From assembly GCA_046303515.1 (NCBI GenBank), contig JBKCGI010000158.1, forward strand, positions 18,975 through 82,974: a stretch of DNA of 64,000 nucleotides, given 5' to 3'. Position numbers and translations under genes: made by a program. A model generated the notes under the pieces. It did no database searches, was not told the origin of the DNA, and saw nothing but the letters and a program-made list of their open reading frames with translations. This DNA is from M2408 sp046303515 (lineage in GTDB: Bacteria > Bacteroidota > Bacteroidia > Flavobacteriales_D > Crocinitomicaceae). Positions 43,398 through 51,818 of this stretch are shown here, piece after piece. Position 1 is the stretch's first letter; the number at the start of each line of letters is the position of its first letter.

Positions 43398-44428
43398 AAA
43401 AATCACTCAAAGGAATTGGTCACGAGTTTTCTCAATCGGACAAACAATTAGAGCTCTTGCAAATTGCAGGTTTAAGCCCGTTTCAAGAAAAATTATTGGA
43501 AATAAAATTGTTCCCGCTAAAAAGCAAAGCTTTAGAGATTATGCAAATTAACTTGGGAAAAATGTGCAATCAAGTGTGCAAACATTGTCACGTTGATGCT
43601 GGTCCAGATCGAAAAGAAATCATGACTCGTGAAACCATGATGTTATGTTTAGATGTCATCAGAAAAACTGAAGTGCACACCATTGATTTAACAGGTGGAG
43701 CACCAGAAATGAACCCACATTTTAGATGGTTTGTTGAGGAATTATTCAATTTAGGAAAAAAGATCATTGTTCGCTGTAATTTGACAATTATTTTAGCTAA
43801 CAAAAAGTATTCTGATTTACCAGAATTTTTCAAAAAACATGGAGTTGAAGTTGTATCTTCTCTACCCTATTTTAGTGCTGTAAAAACTGATTCTCAAAGG
43901 GGAGAAGGTGTTTTTGAAAAAAGTATACAAGCACTTCAACTATTAAATGAAGTTGGTTATGGTAAAGAAAATAGTGACCTAATTTTAAATTTAGTTTACA
44001 ATCCGTCTGGCGCTTTTATGCCACCAGCACAACAAGCTTTAGAAAAAGAATTTAAGCAGAAGTTGAAAACGGGCTTTGATATTAATTTTAATTCTCTATT
44101 CGCCATTACAAATTTACCAATCAACCGCTATTTAGATTTTCTAATTTCTTCTGGGAATTACGAAAAATACATGGAAAAATTAGTCAATTCTTTTAATCCA
44201 CTTGCAGCCGAAAATGTAATGTGCAGAACAATGCTTTCTGTTTCTTGGGATGGCTTTTTATACGATTGTGATTTCAATCAAATGTTAGATTTAAAAATTG
44301 CAGGCAAAGGAAAACATTTGAGTGATTTTAATCTAAGTGAATGTGAAAACAGGTCGGTTATTGTTAACCAACATTGCTACGGTTGCACAGCAGGTGCAGG
44401 CTCAAGTTGCGGTGGAACAGTTATTTGA
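43394..44428 (+). CDS. arsS: Arsenosugar biosynthesis radical SAM protein ArsS
   Basis: A 344-residue radical SAM enzyme with the iron-sulfur motif CNQVCKHC (Cys58, Cys62, Cys65). The following HVDAGPDRKEIM and IDLTGGAPEMNPHFRW are typical of ArsS. A C-terminal cysteine-rich segment (HCYGCTAGAGSSCGG) suits an extra cluster. ArsS is thought to use the 5'-deoxyadenosyl group of SAM to build the ribose-linked arsenic sugar. The start is GTG overlapping the previous stop. Confidence 0.93.
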   Translation: MKKSLKGIGHEFSQSDKQLELLQIAGLSPFQEKLLEIKLFPLKSKALEIMQINLGKMCNQVCKHCHVDAGPDRKEIMTRETMMLCLDVIRKTEVHTIDLTGGAPEMNPHFRWFVEELFNLGKKIIVRCNLTIILANKKYSDLPEFFKKHGVEVVSSLPYFSAVKTDSQRGEGVFEKSIQALQLLNEVGYGKENSDLILNLVYNPSGAFMPPAQQALEKEFKQKLKTGFDINFNSLFAITNLPINRYLDFLISSGNYEKYMEKLVNSFNPLAAENVMCRTMLSVSWDGFLYDCDFNQMLDLKIAGKGKHLSDFNLSECENRSVIVNQHCYGCTAGAGSSCGGTVI

Positions 44429-44430
44429 TT

Positions 44431-45033
44431 ATGAAAGAAAATCTCCTAATAATCTTTGTCAAAAATCCTGAACTAGGAAAGGTCAAAACACGATTGGCAG
44501 AAGGAATTGGGAATGAAAAGGCCCTGGAGGTTTATTTGCAATTATTAGCGTTAACAGAAAAAGTTACACAGGAATTTACAAACGCTTCCCTTCACATTTA
44601 CTTTACAGAGCATGAAGATAAAAACTATTGGAGTGAACACCAACATTTTATACAACAAGGAAAAGATTTAGGTGAAAAAATGCAAAACGCATTTGAAAAT
44701 GGCTTCAAATTAGGATTTAAAAATATTGTAGGAATAGGTTCAGATTTACCAGATTTATCTGTAGAAATTTTACAAAACGCATTTGATTTTTTGAAAATGA
44801 ATGATACTGTTTTTGGCCCCGCAAAGGATGGCGGTTATTATCTTTTAGGAATGAAAAAAATTCAAAAATGTATATTTCAAAACAAAGCTTGGAGCACTGA
44901 TTACTTGTTGAACGACACACTAATTGAGTTGAAAAATAATAAAATTACCTTTTCTAAAAAATTACCATTATTAAATGATATTGATACCCGACAAGATCTT
45001 CAAGAATTAAAAGGCAATTTTTTTAAAAGTTAA
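44431..45033 (+). CDS. TIGR04282-family arsenosugar glycosyltransferase
   Basis: A 200-residue GT-A fold enzyme: LLIIFVKNPELGKVKTRLA at the N-terminus (nucleotide-sugar binding), NIVGIGSDLPDLS (metal-binding region) and VFGPAKDGGYYLLGM. This matches the CofC-like glycosyltransferase that follows ArsS in arsenosugar operons. It starts 2 bases after the arsS stop. The longer open frame to 44374 overlaps arsS and lacks a family-like start, so ATG 44431 was chosen. Confidence 0.9.
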   Translation: MKENLLIIFVKNPELGKVKTRLAEGIGNEKALEVYLQLLALTEKVTQEFTNASLHIYFTEHEDKNYWSEHQHFIQQGKDLGEKMQNAFENGFKLGFKNIVGIGSDLPDLSVEILQNAFDFLKMNDTVFGPAKDGGYYLLGMKKIQKCIFQNKAWSTDYLLNDTLIELKNNKITFSKKLPLLNDIDTRQDLQELKGNFFKS

Positions 45034-45137
45034 CTTAAATATCGTGCAGATTTTGTCACAACACTCTATATGTTAGATTTAGTGATAAATCCATTGATTT
45101 AATAAAATTTTTTATATTTACCAATCAAAATTGGTGC

Positions 45138-45698
45138 TTGAGCAATTTAATCGACATAGAATATTTATTCAAAACTTACTATAAGCGTTTGTTCCGGGTA
45201 GCCTTCCAATTTGTTTCAGATGAACATGCAGCAGATGACATTGTGCAAGAAGTTTTTATTCATGTTTGGAACAAACGTGAAGAATTGAACATTACTACAA
45301 CAGTTGAAGGATATCTTGTGAAATCAACTGTAAATCGCGCATTAAATTACTTGGAGAAAAACAAAAAAATGGTGAAAGTTGAAATTCAAGACCATTTGGA
45401 AATAGACCATGCTCTGCATCAATTAAAGGAAAGTAATTACGATCAAGAAATTCTACAACAATTAATAAGCGATTGTTTGGATAATCTTCCCCCTAAATGC
45501 AAGGCAATATTTGTTTTAAGTCGTTTTGAAGGAATGAAGAATAAAGAAATAGCTGAACATTTAGGTGTTTCAATAAAAACTGTTGAAAACCAGATGACTA
45601 TTGCGCTGAGTAAACTTAATTCTGACCTAAAACCAAAGATTCAGCACCTTTTCCCTGAAATGTTATTTCTATTTGCAATTATTTTTCAACTATTTTAG
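45138..45698 (+). CDS. ECF-type sigma factor, FecI-like
   Basis: A 186-residue sigma factor. Region 2 is DEHAADDIVQEVFIHVWN; region 4 is LPPKCKAIFVLSRFEGMK then EIAEHLGVSIKTVENQM, the FecI-like form common in Bacteroidetes. The start is TTG at 45138, with no ATG before region 2. A FecR-like membrane gene follows 52 bases later. Such pairs usually control TonB-dependent uptake genes, but no TonB receptor gene is next to this pair. Confidence 0.92.
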   Translation: MSNLIDIEYLFKTYYKRLFRVAFQFVSDEHAADDIVQEVFIHVWNKREELNITTTVEGYLVKSTVNRALNYLEKNKKMVKVEIQDHLEIDHALHQLKESNYDQEILQQLISDCLDNLPPKCKAIFVLSRFEGMKNKEIAEHLGVSIKTVENQMTIALSKLNSDLKPKIQHLFPEMLFLFAIIFQLF

Positions 45699-45750
45699 GG
45701 GTAAAAGCTTTTTTTTTTGTCTTAGTATTAATCAGTTATTAAATTCTGAC

Positions 45751-46638
45751 ATGGATAATATCATACAAAAAGTAATTTCAGGAAATGCTTCACAAGAAGA
45801 GCGCTCTCATTTAGATGCTTGGATAGCCATTTCTGAAGATAACAAGAAATATTTTGACAAACAAAATCTTTTGTGGGATGTTGTTGGTAAAGGAGCCTAT
45901 ACACCTGAAGTTGATGTAAACAAAGCATTTGCAAGATTTACTGCAACCATTGAAAATCAATCAGCTACTTTTGCGCAAAGAAGTTTCATGATTTATAAAA
46001 TTGCGGCACTTTTCATTTTAGTTATTGGATTTGGAGGTATTTACTTTCTTTTCAATGCATCCAATGAAATTATACACACACAATCTGCGAAGGCTAATCA
46101 AGAAAAAAATCAACTTGAGCAAACTAACACGCAACTTGCAAACGAATCCAATACGATTAAAGTTTCATCTGAAAAATTAAATCGCTTCCAAAAAAGAAAT
46201 GATTCTGTTAGTTACAATGAGATTGAATTAGTAGATAGTTCTTCTGCGAAAATTAGTACAACGAGTGTGTTGAAAGTTTTAGATCACAGTCCTAGCCAAC
46301 CACGTATTGCAAGTTTATCTGGAGCTGGATTGTTTGATATCAAACCTTCAGATAAAGATTTTATCTTAGAAACAAGCGATTTGAAAATAAAAGTTCAGGG
46401 AACAAAATTTAAAATCAACACCGAAACACCAGAAAATCTTTTTGTTGAAATTTCTGTTGAAGAAGGTTTTATGGAGGTTTTCGAAAAAGCAAATCCTTCT
46501 AACAAAGTAACTATTTCTTCTAAGGAAAAATACATATATGATATTGTAAATCATACTTTTGTTGAAAAAACTGAAGTAAAAATTGAACCATCAAAATGGT
46601 CAAAATTTGTTTCTAAAATGTTTCATAAAAGTCACTAA
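45751..46638 (+). CDS. FecR-family anti-sigma factor
   Basis: A 295-residue inner-membrane protein. The cytoplasmic head has the FecR motifs IIQKVISGNASQEERSHL and WIAISEDNKKYFDK, then one membrane helix (IYKIAALFILVIGFGGIYF, about 80-98). The periplasmic part has the FecR signature GAGLFDIKPSDKDFILETSD, LKIKVQGTKFKIN and VEEGFMEVFEK. It should hold or activate the upstream sigma factor in response to an outer-membrane signal. The ATG at 45751 was chosen; the longer frame overlaps the sigma gene. Confidence 0.9.
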   Translation: MDNIIQKVISGNASQEERSHLDAWIAISEDNKKYFDKQNLLWDVVGKGAYTPEVDVNKAFARFTATIENQSATFAQRSFMIYKIAALFILVIGFGGIYFLFNASNEIIHTQSAKANQEKNQLEQTNTQLANESNTIKVSSEKLNRFQKRNDSVSYNEIELVDSSSAKISTTSVLKVLDHSPSQPRIASLSGAGLFDIKPSDKDFILETSDLKIKVQGTKFKINTETPENLFVEISVEEGFMEVFEKANPSNKVTISSKEKYIYDIVNHTFVEKTEVKIEPSKWSKFVSKMFHKSH

Positions 46639-46648
46639 ATAATCACCT

Positions 46649-47089
46649 ATGAAAAGTCTTAACTACATACTAATATTCGCAGTCTTTTCAGTAGCTATTT
46701 TTCTGATTACTAATTCTCTTTCTTTTGATGCTCAAACAGGAGATAAGCAATTTGACGAAAAATTAAACGAAATAAACAAAGACGCATTGGCAGATTTAAA
46801 AGCCTTTAAATCAAATGTTGCTAATTTCTACCAAATTGACGAAACAGAAGTTTCTAATATGATGTCTGTGATGGAACCTGCAGAAATTATTTTAGCTATA
46901 GAAGTTGCAAAATTGGCAAATAAACCACTCACGGAAATTGTCAACCTTCATCGTGAAAACAAATCACTTGGTTGGAATAAAATATTGTTAAGCATTGGAA
47001 TTAAAAAGAATTCAACTGAATTTAATGATTTGAAACAAATCAATATGCAAGAGATTAATCAACAAGAAACCACTATTAGTAAAAAATAA
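46649..47089 (+). CDS. Hypothetical small exported protein downstream of fecR
   Basis: A 146-residue protein with an N-terminal signal or anchor (LNYILIFAVFSVAIFLITN). The helical mature part contains MEPAEIILAIEVAKLANKP and HRENKSLGWNKILLSIGIK, a pattern I recognise from small exported Bacteroidetes proteins of unknown role. It starts 10 bases after the fecR stop and ends at a strong terminator, so it is the third gene of the operon. It may be a sensor or effector of the FecI/FecR unit. Confidence 0.7.
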   Translation: MKSLNYILIFAVFSVAIFLITNSLSFDAQTGDKQFDEKLNEINKDALADLKAFKSNVANFYQIDETEVSNMMSVMEPAEIILAIEVAKLANKPLTEIVNLHRENKSLGWNKILLSIGIKKNSTEFNDLKQINMQEINQQETTISKK

Positions 47090-47112
47090 CGATTAAATCT
47101 TAAATTACACCT

Positions 47113-47148
47113 AAAAAGAGACGAACATATTCACGTCTCTTTTTTTTT
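47113..47148. terminator. Terminator between convergent transcripts
   Basis: AAAGAGACG and CGTCTCTTT form a 9-base stem with a 10-base loop, with T9 on the plus side and A5 before the stem. It ends the FecI/FecR operon; the A-run on the other side gives some bidirectional function for the lectin-like gene. Confidence 0.88.
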
Positions 47149-49582
47149 ATTTCATTAAATTGATATGACCTACAAGGTTTTTCAATTCATTGTTTTCAAT
47201 TGTCACAAAAGTAATTTTCCAAACGTAAATTCCATTCATCGCTAAATGATTATCATAGGTTCCATCCCAACCAATAGCAGCGTCAAAGCTTTCAAAGATT
47301 AGTTCTCCCCAACGATTAAAAATACTCAGATGATATGTACTTAAATCAATTCCATCGGTTAAAACAGGAGTAAATGTGTTATTAAACATATTTCCATCCG
47401 GAGTAAAAGAATTAGGAACATAATAAATTAATTCACCTGGAATATTAATTACTCGAACGATGCTATCACTGCAATTTGTGTTTGAAGCCAATAAACGCAT
47501 GACTATTGAGTTTTCAGTACTAAATTCTAGGTTAAAAACTTCAACGTCATTGGTGTCAATTCCATTGATACTCCAATTCAAATTTACGTAATTACTTGAA
47601 TTATTGAAGAAATCCAAACTAACATTTCCGCCTACATTAGAAACAATTTCATAGCTAAAATCTGCAATTGGACTTCCTAATACATGAATTACATTATTTA
47701 AATTGAGTTGATTCTGACACAAATCTGGTGAAATAGCAAGAATCTCAAAACCATAATTACCAGAGGTATTGAAACTTAGATTAACACTGTTTTGGTTTGT
47801 GAAAATTTGACCATCGCTAAAAGTCCAATTTAAGCTAGTTCCTGCAGGTAAAACAGTTGCTTCTATTTGCAAATTATACGGACTGCAAGCTGTTGAATCA
47901 AATGGAAGTACAGCAATCTCTGGCAAAGGGTTTAATGTAACAATTATAGAATCTCTAAAAACACAATTATTTGAACTTTCAACCTCACACCAATAAATTC
48001 CAGCATTTGAAGTTTGAATGGAAGAGTTTGAACTACCAGTGCTCCACAAAAAAGAATTCCACGAGCCGTTTGCATTTAAAGAGACATTTTGACCTTCGCA
48101 AACTGAAATATCTGCGCCTAAATTAAATTGAGGGTTACTCACAAAATTTAAGTTGATGATTGTATCAAAGGTACAAGCCTGTTGATCCTGTCCAATGATT
48201 TCAATTGTGAGTTGAGTATTTGAATTAATGTTTATTGTGGCTTGATTACTGTTCGGAATAATTGAATTTCCAACGGAGGTAAAAAGATATGAAAATAGTT
48301 GATTGCCATCTGACTGCAAAGGATTTACCTCCACCGAATATTGAGTTTCGGTACAAGGAATTAAATTTATTAATGGATCAAAAATTACATTTAAAAGTGT
48401 TACATCCACTTGAAAATAATTTATGGGACAAACTGACAACGAATTTGAAGTGTAGCGGTAGATACCTGATAAATCACTTTGAGTATCAAAAGTGCCTAAA
48501 ATACCATTTGAAAGCGTTGAGGGGCCAGACCAAATACCATCATTTGGTACATTTGTGAAAAGATTCAAAAAATCGATATTTCCTTCGTTGAGGCACTTAG
48601 AAATTATTGTATCACTTGGGTTTTCAACAACCGTTATATGAACCGTTTCGGAATAATAATGATTATTATACTCCACCGTCAAAGTATAATCGCCTGCAAG
48701 ATTAGCAAAAAACCCAGTATCAACTAAAGCTGTTCCCAAAGAAGAATTCCACTCTAAAATAGTTTGATTGTTCGGATCTGTCCAAATATATGAAGTCAAA
48801 TTCTCATGAAAATAATGCAAATAAGTTGAATCTGTTTCACAAATTACCTCATCAGGAATAGTAATTTTCAAAGTTGGAAAGCAGATTTGTTGCAAATTGC
48901 TTAATCCACCAGTTGAGGCTGTAAATCCCCACAAAATTTGTGAATTGCCTGCAAACACATTATTGACAAGATCATTCGTATAAGAAAACCTTAAAAACCC
49001 GTCAAAATACATCTCAAGTACCTGCGTTGTTGGATTCCAAACAATCCTAGAGGTGTGAAAATTATTATCTTCTACATTTGCATTTCCTGGCAACAACGAA
49101 ATTGCTGGTATCGCTGGCGGTAAGGAAACTTCTCCATTCAAAACCAATTGTGTATGATCATCTATTATATCAAAATAATCAGAATTATAATATGTATCAA
49201 ACTCGATCGCTACAGATGGGTGAATTCCATCAGTGCCATTTGAGGTACCATAACCGAGCCCACCTCCTTCTTCTCCGTATGTATTTGAATTTGGAGCACG
49301 CATTAAAAATGCAAATCCATCTGCACCACCATCATTATTTCCTAGAAACATACAAAAAGTAGCATCAAAAGCTTGATTCAAATCAATGGTGTCTAAGTCC
49401 CAAACTGCACCTTGTTGCCAATTTGTATTACCAGTTAAAGTGAAACAAGTATCTGAAGAGGTACAAGTAGTGTTAGAAATATTTGGAATTGAAAACGCAT
49501 TACCTATAACTTCAAAAGATTGTGCGAACATTTTAGAATAAATGCTACAGAACACAAAAAAGATAAGTAGAAGTTTTTGCAT
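47147..49582 (-). CDS. Lectin-like surface protein with T9SS type B (gliding-associated) C-terminal domain
   Basis: An 811-residue secreted protein. A signal peptide (LLLIFFVFCSIYSKMFAQ) is followed by an L-type-lectin-like domain at about 20-240 (NNDGGADGFAFLMR, SVAIEFDTYYNSDYFD, WGFTASTGGLSNLQQ). Several Ig/PKD-like segments follow, and the last 90 residues (VPNSFTPDGNMFNNTF, IFNRWGELIFES, GWDGTYDNHLAMNGIYVW) are a type B sorting domain. It should be exported by T9SS and held at the surface, perhaps as an adhesin. ATG 49594 is an alternative start; the open frame to 49624 crosses the -7 box. Confidence 0.9.
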   Translation of the reverse strand: MQKLLLIFFVFCSIYSKMFAQSFEVIGNAFSIPNISNTTCTSSDTCFTLTGNTNWQQGAVWDLDTIDLNQAFDATFCMFLGNNDGGADGFAFLMRAPNSNTYGEEGGGLGYGTSNGTDGIHPSVAIEFDTYYNSDYFDIIDDHTQLVLNGEVSLPPAIPAISLLPGNANVEDNNFHTSRIVWNPTTQVLEMYFDGFLRFSYTNDLVNNVFAGNSQILWGFTASTGGLSNLQQICFPTLKITIPDEVICETDSTYLHYFHENLTSYIWTDPNNQTILEWNSSLGTALVDTGFFANLAGDYTLTVEYNNHYYSETVHITVVENPSDTIISKCLNEGNIDFLNLFTNVPNDGIWSGPSTLSNGILGTFDTQSDLSGIYRYTSNSLSVCPINYFQVDVTLLNVIFDPLINLIPCTETQYSVEVNPLQSDGNQLFSYLFTSVGNSIIPNSNQATININSNTQLTIEIIGQDQQACTFDTIINLNFVSNPQFNLGADISVCEGQNVSLNANGSWNSFLWSTGSSNSSIQTSNAGIYWCEVESSNNCVFRDSIIVTLNPLPEIAVLPFDSTACSPYNLQIEATVLPAGTSLNWTFSDGQIFTNQNSVNLSFNTSGNYGFEILAISPDLCQNQLNLNNVIHVLGSPIADFSYEIVSNVGGNVSLDFFNNSSNYVNLNWSINGIDTNDVEVFNLEFSTENSIVMRLLASNTNCSDSIVRVINIPGELIYYVPNSFTPDGNMFNNTFTPVLTDGIDLSTYHLSIFNRWGELIFESFDAAIGWDGTYDNHLAMNGIYVWKITFVTIENNELKNLVGHINLMK

Positions 49583-49613
49583 ATTTAAGGTCATTTTGAC
49601 ACTAAGAATAAAA

Positions 49614-49621
49614 CAAATATA
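49614..49621 (-). promoter_or_regulatory. -7 box TATATTTG of the lectin-like gene
   Basis: On the minus strand TATATTTG matches TAnnTTTG and ends 31 bases before the ATG at 49582 (19 before 49594). It excludes a GTG start at 49624. Confidence 0.55.
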
Positions 49622-49686
49622 CACTTTTTATTAAAAAAACAAGCATGTTCCATTTTTCAATCTTTATAATATTCAAAATTTTTGTG

Positions 49687-49694
49687 TATGTTTG
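49687..49694 (+). promoter_or_regulatory. -7 box TATGTTTG of the protease gene
   Basis: Matches TAnnTTTG and ends 16 bases before the ATG at 49711. The same TGTATGTTTGAAAAA context recurs before 51819. Confidence 0.55.
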
Positions 49695-49710
49695 AAAAAA
49701 TGAATTTGAA

Positions 49711-51759
49711 ATGATGAAGCAAATTACTGTATGTGTCTTGTTTTGTACTTTTATGAAAATCACTTTTGGACAAAATGAGTATAGATCTTGTCAAAAAATT
49801 GAAGCAGTACAAGTGGCAATAAAAAGTTTACATTTTCAAGCTGTTGAAATAAATGAAAAAGAACGAAAGGAAATAATTTCATTATACTTAAATTTAGTGG
49901 ACGATGATAATTATTTTTTTACGCTGGAAGATGAACAAAAATTGCAAAAATTTGCGTCTGAAAAAGGATTATGTGACGCATTTGAATCTTCCCTACTAGT
50001 TTATAAAAAATCATTAGAAAGATATGATTCTCTGACTTCAAATTTTTATAAAAAAGCAATTGTATTGAAAAAGGGTGAAAATTTGACAACAAATTCATCC
50101 AACAACAATCACTTAAGACCGAGTGAGAAAGAATTTAATAAACAACTTGAATTATCATTCAAACTAGATTATTTAAATTCGGTAAGTTCTAAATTTTCTT
50201 CAGATTCAACATTAGAAAAGAAAATTACTTCAAAATTAGATGTGGAAATTCGTAACAAATTAGCTCAAAGCGAAAAAAAATTTATTTCCAGAAAATTAAG
50301 TAATTCGCAAGAAATCGAGTCCGATTTAATGAACGATTTTCTAAATGCTATTGCCTTGCGCTTTGATCCACATTCAGGTTATTTTTCTACAGCAACTAAG
50401 GAAGCCTATGAAGAAGAATTATCAAGTGAACGCTTGGTCTATGGAATTCAATTTATTGAAAACGAATCATTTGACATTGAAGTAACTGCATTGACCCCAG
50501 GGAGCTCCGCTTGGAATTCAAATGAAATACTTGAAGGTGATATTTTATTAGAATTAACTGACTATAAAGGTGTTAAACATGAACTTAACAACAAGGGGAT
50601 GTCTTATTTAAGTAACATTTTAACAAATCCTGAAGGCAAGGAAGCAAGTTTTAAAGTTAAACATAAAAATGGTAGTATTTCTCAAGTCAAATTAGTGAAG
50701 ACTAAAGTCGAGAATACAGATAATTCTTTCACAGGTTACGTTTTAAAAGATGAGATAAATAAATTTGGATATATTGCATTGCCTTCCTTTTATACAGATT
50801 TTGAGGGAGATGCTCAATTGGGTTGTGCAAATGATGTTGCTAAAGAAATTCTCTTACTCAAAAAAGATAGCATTCAAGGTTTGATTTTGGATTTGAGAAA
50901 TAACGGTGGTGGATCACTCAAGGAGGCAATTGAACTTTCAGGTTTATTTATAGACGAAGGTCCAATGTCTATTTACCAACCAAAAACTGAAAAACCATAT
51001 TTACTTAAGGATATGAATAGAGGGACAGTTTACAATGGTCCTCTAATTGTTTTGGTAAACAGCATGAGTGCTTCTGCCTCTGAATTTTTTGCTGGCTGTA
51101 TGCAAGATTATCAAAGAGCATTAATTGTTGGTGATCGAACATACGGAAAAGGAACTGCACAGTCCATTTACCCTGTTAGCCAAAATGCTAATAACCAAGA
51201 TTTTGTAAAGGTAACAAACGGTAAATTTTACCATGTTTCTAGCCGTTCAAACCAAGAGCAAGGTATCATTCCAGATATTTCTTTAGAGGATGTTTATTCA
51301 GAAATTGATTATTATCTAGAATCAAACGAATTATATCATTTAAAAAATGATAGTACAAGCAAAAAAACAATTTTTAAAGCTTTGGCAATAAAAAACAAAA
51401 ACACATTAATTGAAAAAAGCAAAAACAGAACTAGCGTTTCACCAACGTTTACTCAAATTAAAAAGAACGCCAAATCTTTAGCAAAAAGAGTTCAGGAAGA
51501 TCAAAAAATCCCTCTTGATTTAGAATCATTTTTAGTTTACCGCGCCGAAAATGAAAAATTTTGGGACGAAGTTTACAAGGATGAATTGGATAATGCAAAC
51601 ACATTTGAGGTGAAGAATCATGCTTTTGCGAATAAATTACTCAATTTGAATGAAAGCGAACAGAAATTTAATCAAAAAATAAAAGAAGGTATCCAAAAAG
51701 ATATACTACTCCATGAAACATTTCTTATTCTTAAAGATTTTTTTAGTTTAGCTCAATAA
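49711..51759 (+). CDS. S41-family tail-specific protease (Prc-like)
   Basis: A 682-residue exported serine protease. A signal peptide (about 1-21, ending TFGQ) is followed by a helical N-terminal region. A PDZ-like domain at about 240-340 contains ILEGDILLELTDYKG. The catalytic core has SMSASASEFFAGCMQDYQRA and VGDRTYGKGTAQ; spacing matches the Ser-Lys pair of E. coli Prc, giving Ser455 and Lys480. It should degrade or trim periplasmic proteins from their C-termini. A second ATG one codon later is equally possible. Confidence 0.9.
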   Translation: MMKQITVCVLFCTFMKITFGQNEYRSCQKIEAVQVAIKSLHFQAVEINEKERKEIISLYLNLVDDDNYFFTLEDEQKLQKFASEKGLCDAFESSLLVYKKSLERYDSLTSNFYKKAIVLKKGENLTTNSSNNNHLRPSEKEFNKQLELSFKLDYLNSVSSKFSSDSTLEKKITSKLDVEIRNKLAQSEKKFISRKLSNSQEIESDLMNDFLNAIALRFDPHSGYFSTATKEAYEEELSSERLVYGIQFIENESFDIEVTALTPGSSAWNSNEILEGDILLELTDYKGVKHELNNKGMSYLSNILTNPEGKEASFKVKHKNGSISQVKLVKTKVENTDNSFTGYVLKDEINKFGYIALPSFYTDFEGDAQLGCANDVAKEILLLKKDSIQGLILDLRNNGGGSLKEAIELSGLFIDEGPMSIYQPKTEKPYLLKDMNRGTVYNGPLIVLVNSMSASASEFFAGCMQDYQRALIVGDRTYGKGTAQSIYPVSQNANNQDFVKVTNGKFYHVSSRSNQEQGIIPDISLEDVYSEIDYYLESNELYHLKNDSTSKKTIFKALAIKNKNTLIEKSKNRTSVSPTFTQIKKNAKSLAKRVQEDQKIPLDLESFLVYRAENEKFWDEVYKDELDNANTFEVKNHAFANKLLNLNESEQKFNQKIKEGIQKDILLHETFLILKDFFSLAQ

Positions 51760-51784
51760 ATTTCTAAACTTCAAAAAAAATATG

Positions 51785-51792
51785 TATGTTTG
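51785..51792 (+). promoter_or_regulatory. -7 box TATGTTTG of the LIC11966-like gene
   Basis: Matches TAnnTTTG and ends 26 bases before the ATG at 51819. The flanking TATGTATGTTTGAAAAA is nearly the same as the promoter at 49687, suggesting shared expression or a copied promoter. Confidence 0.55.
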
Positions 51793-51818
51793 AAAAATAA
51801 ACCACATTAAAATATTTT

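Noticed and set aside
44374..44430. Earlier start for the arsenosugar glycosyltransferase
   Set aside because: It would overlap arsS by 55 bases and add a basic stretch absent from the family; the ATG 2 bases after the arsS stop is natural.
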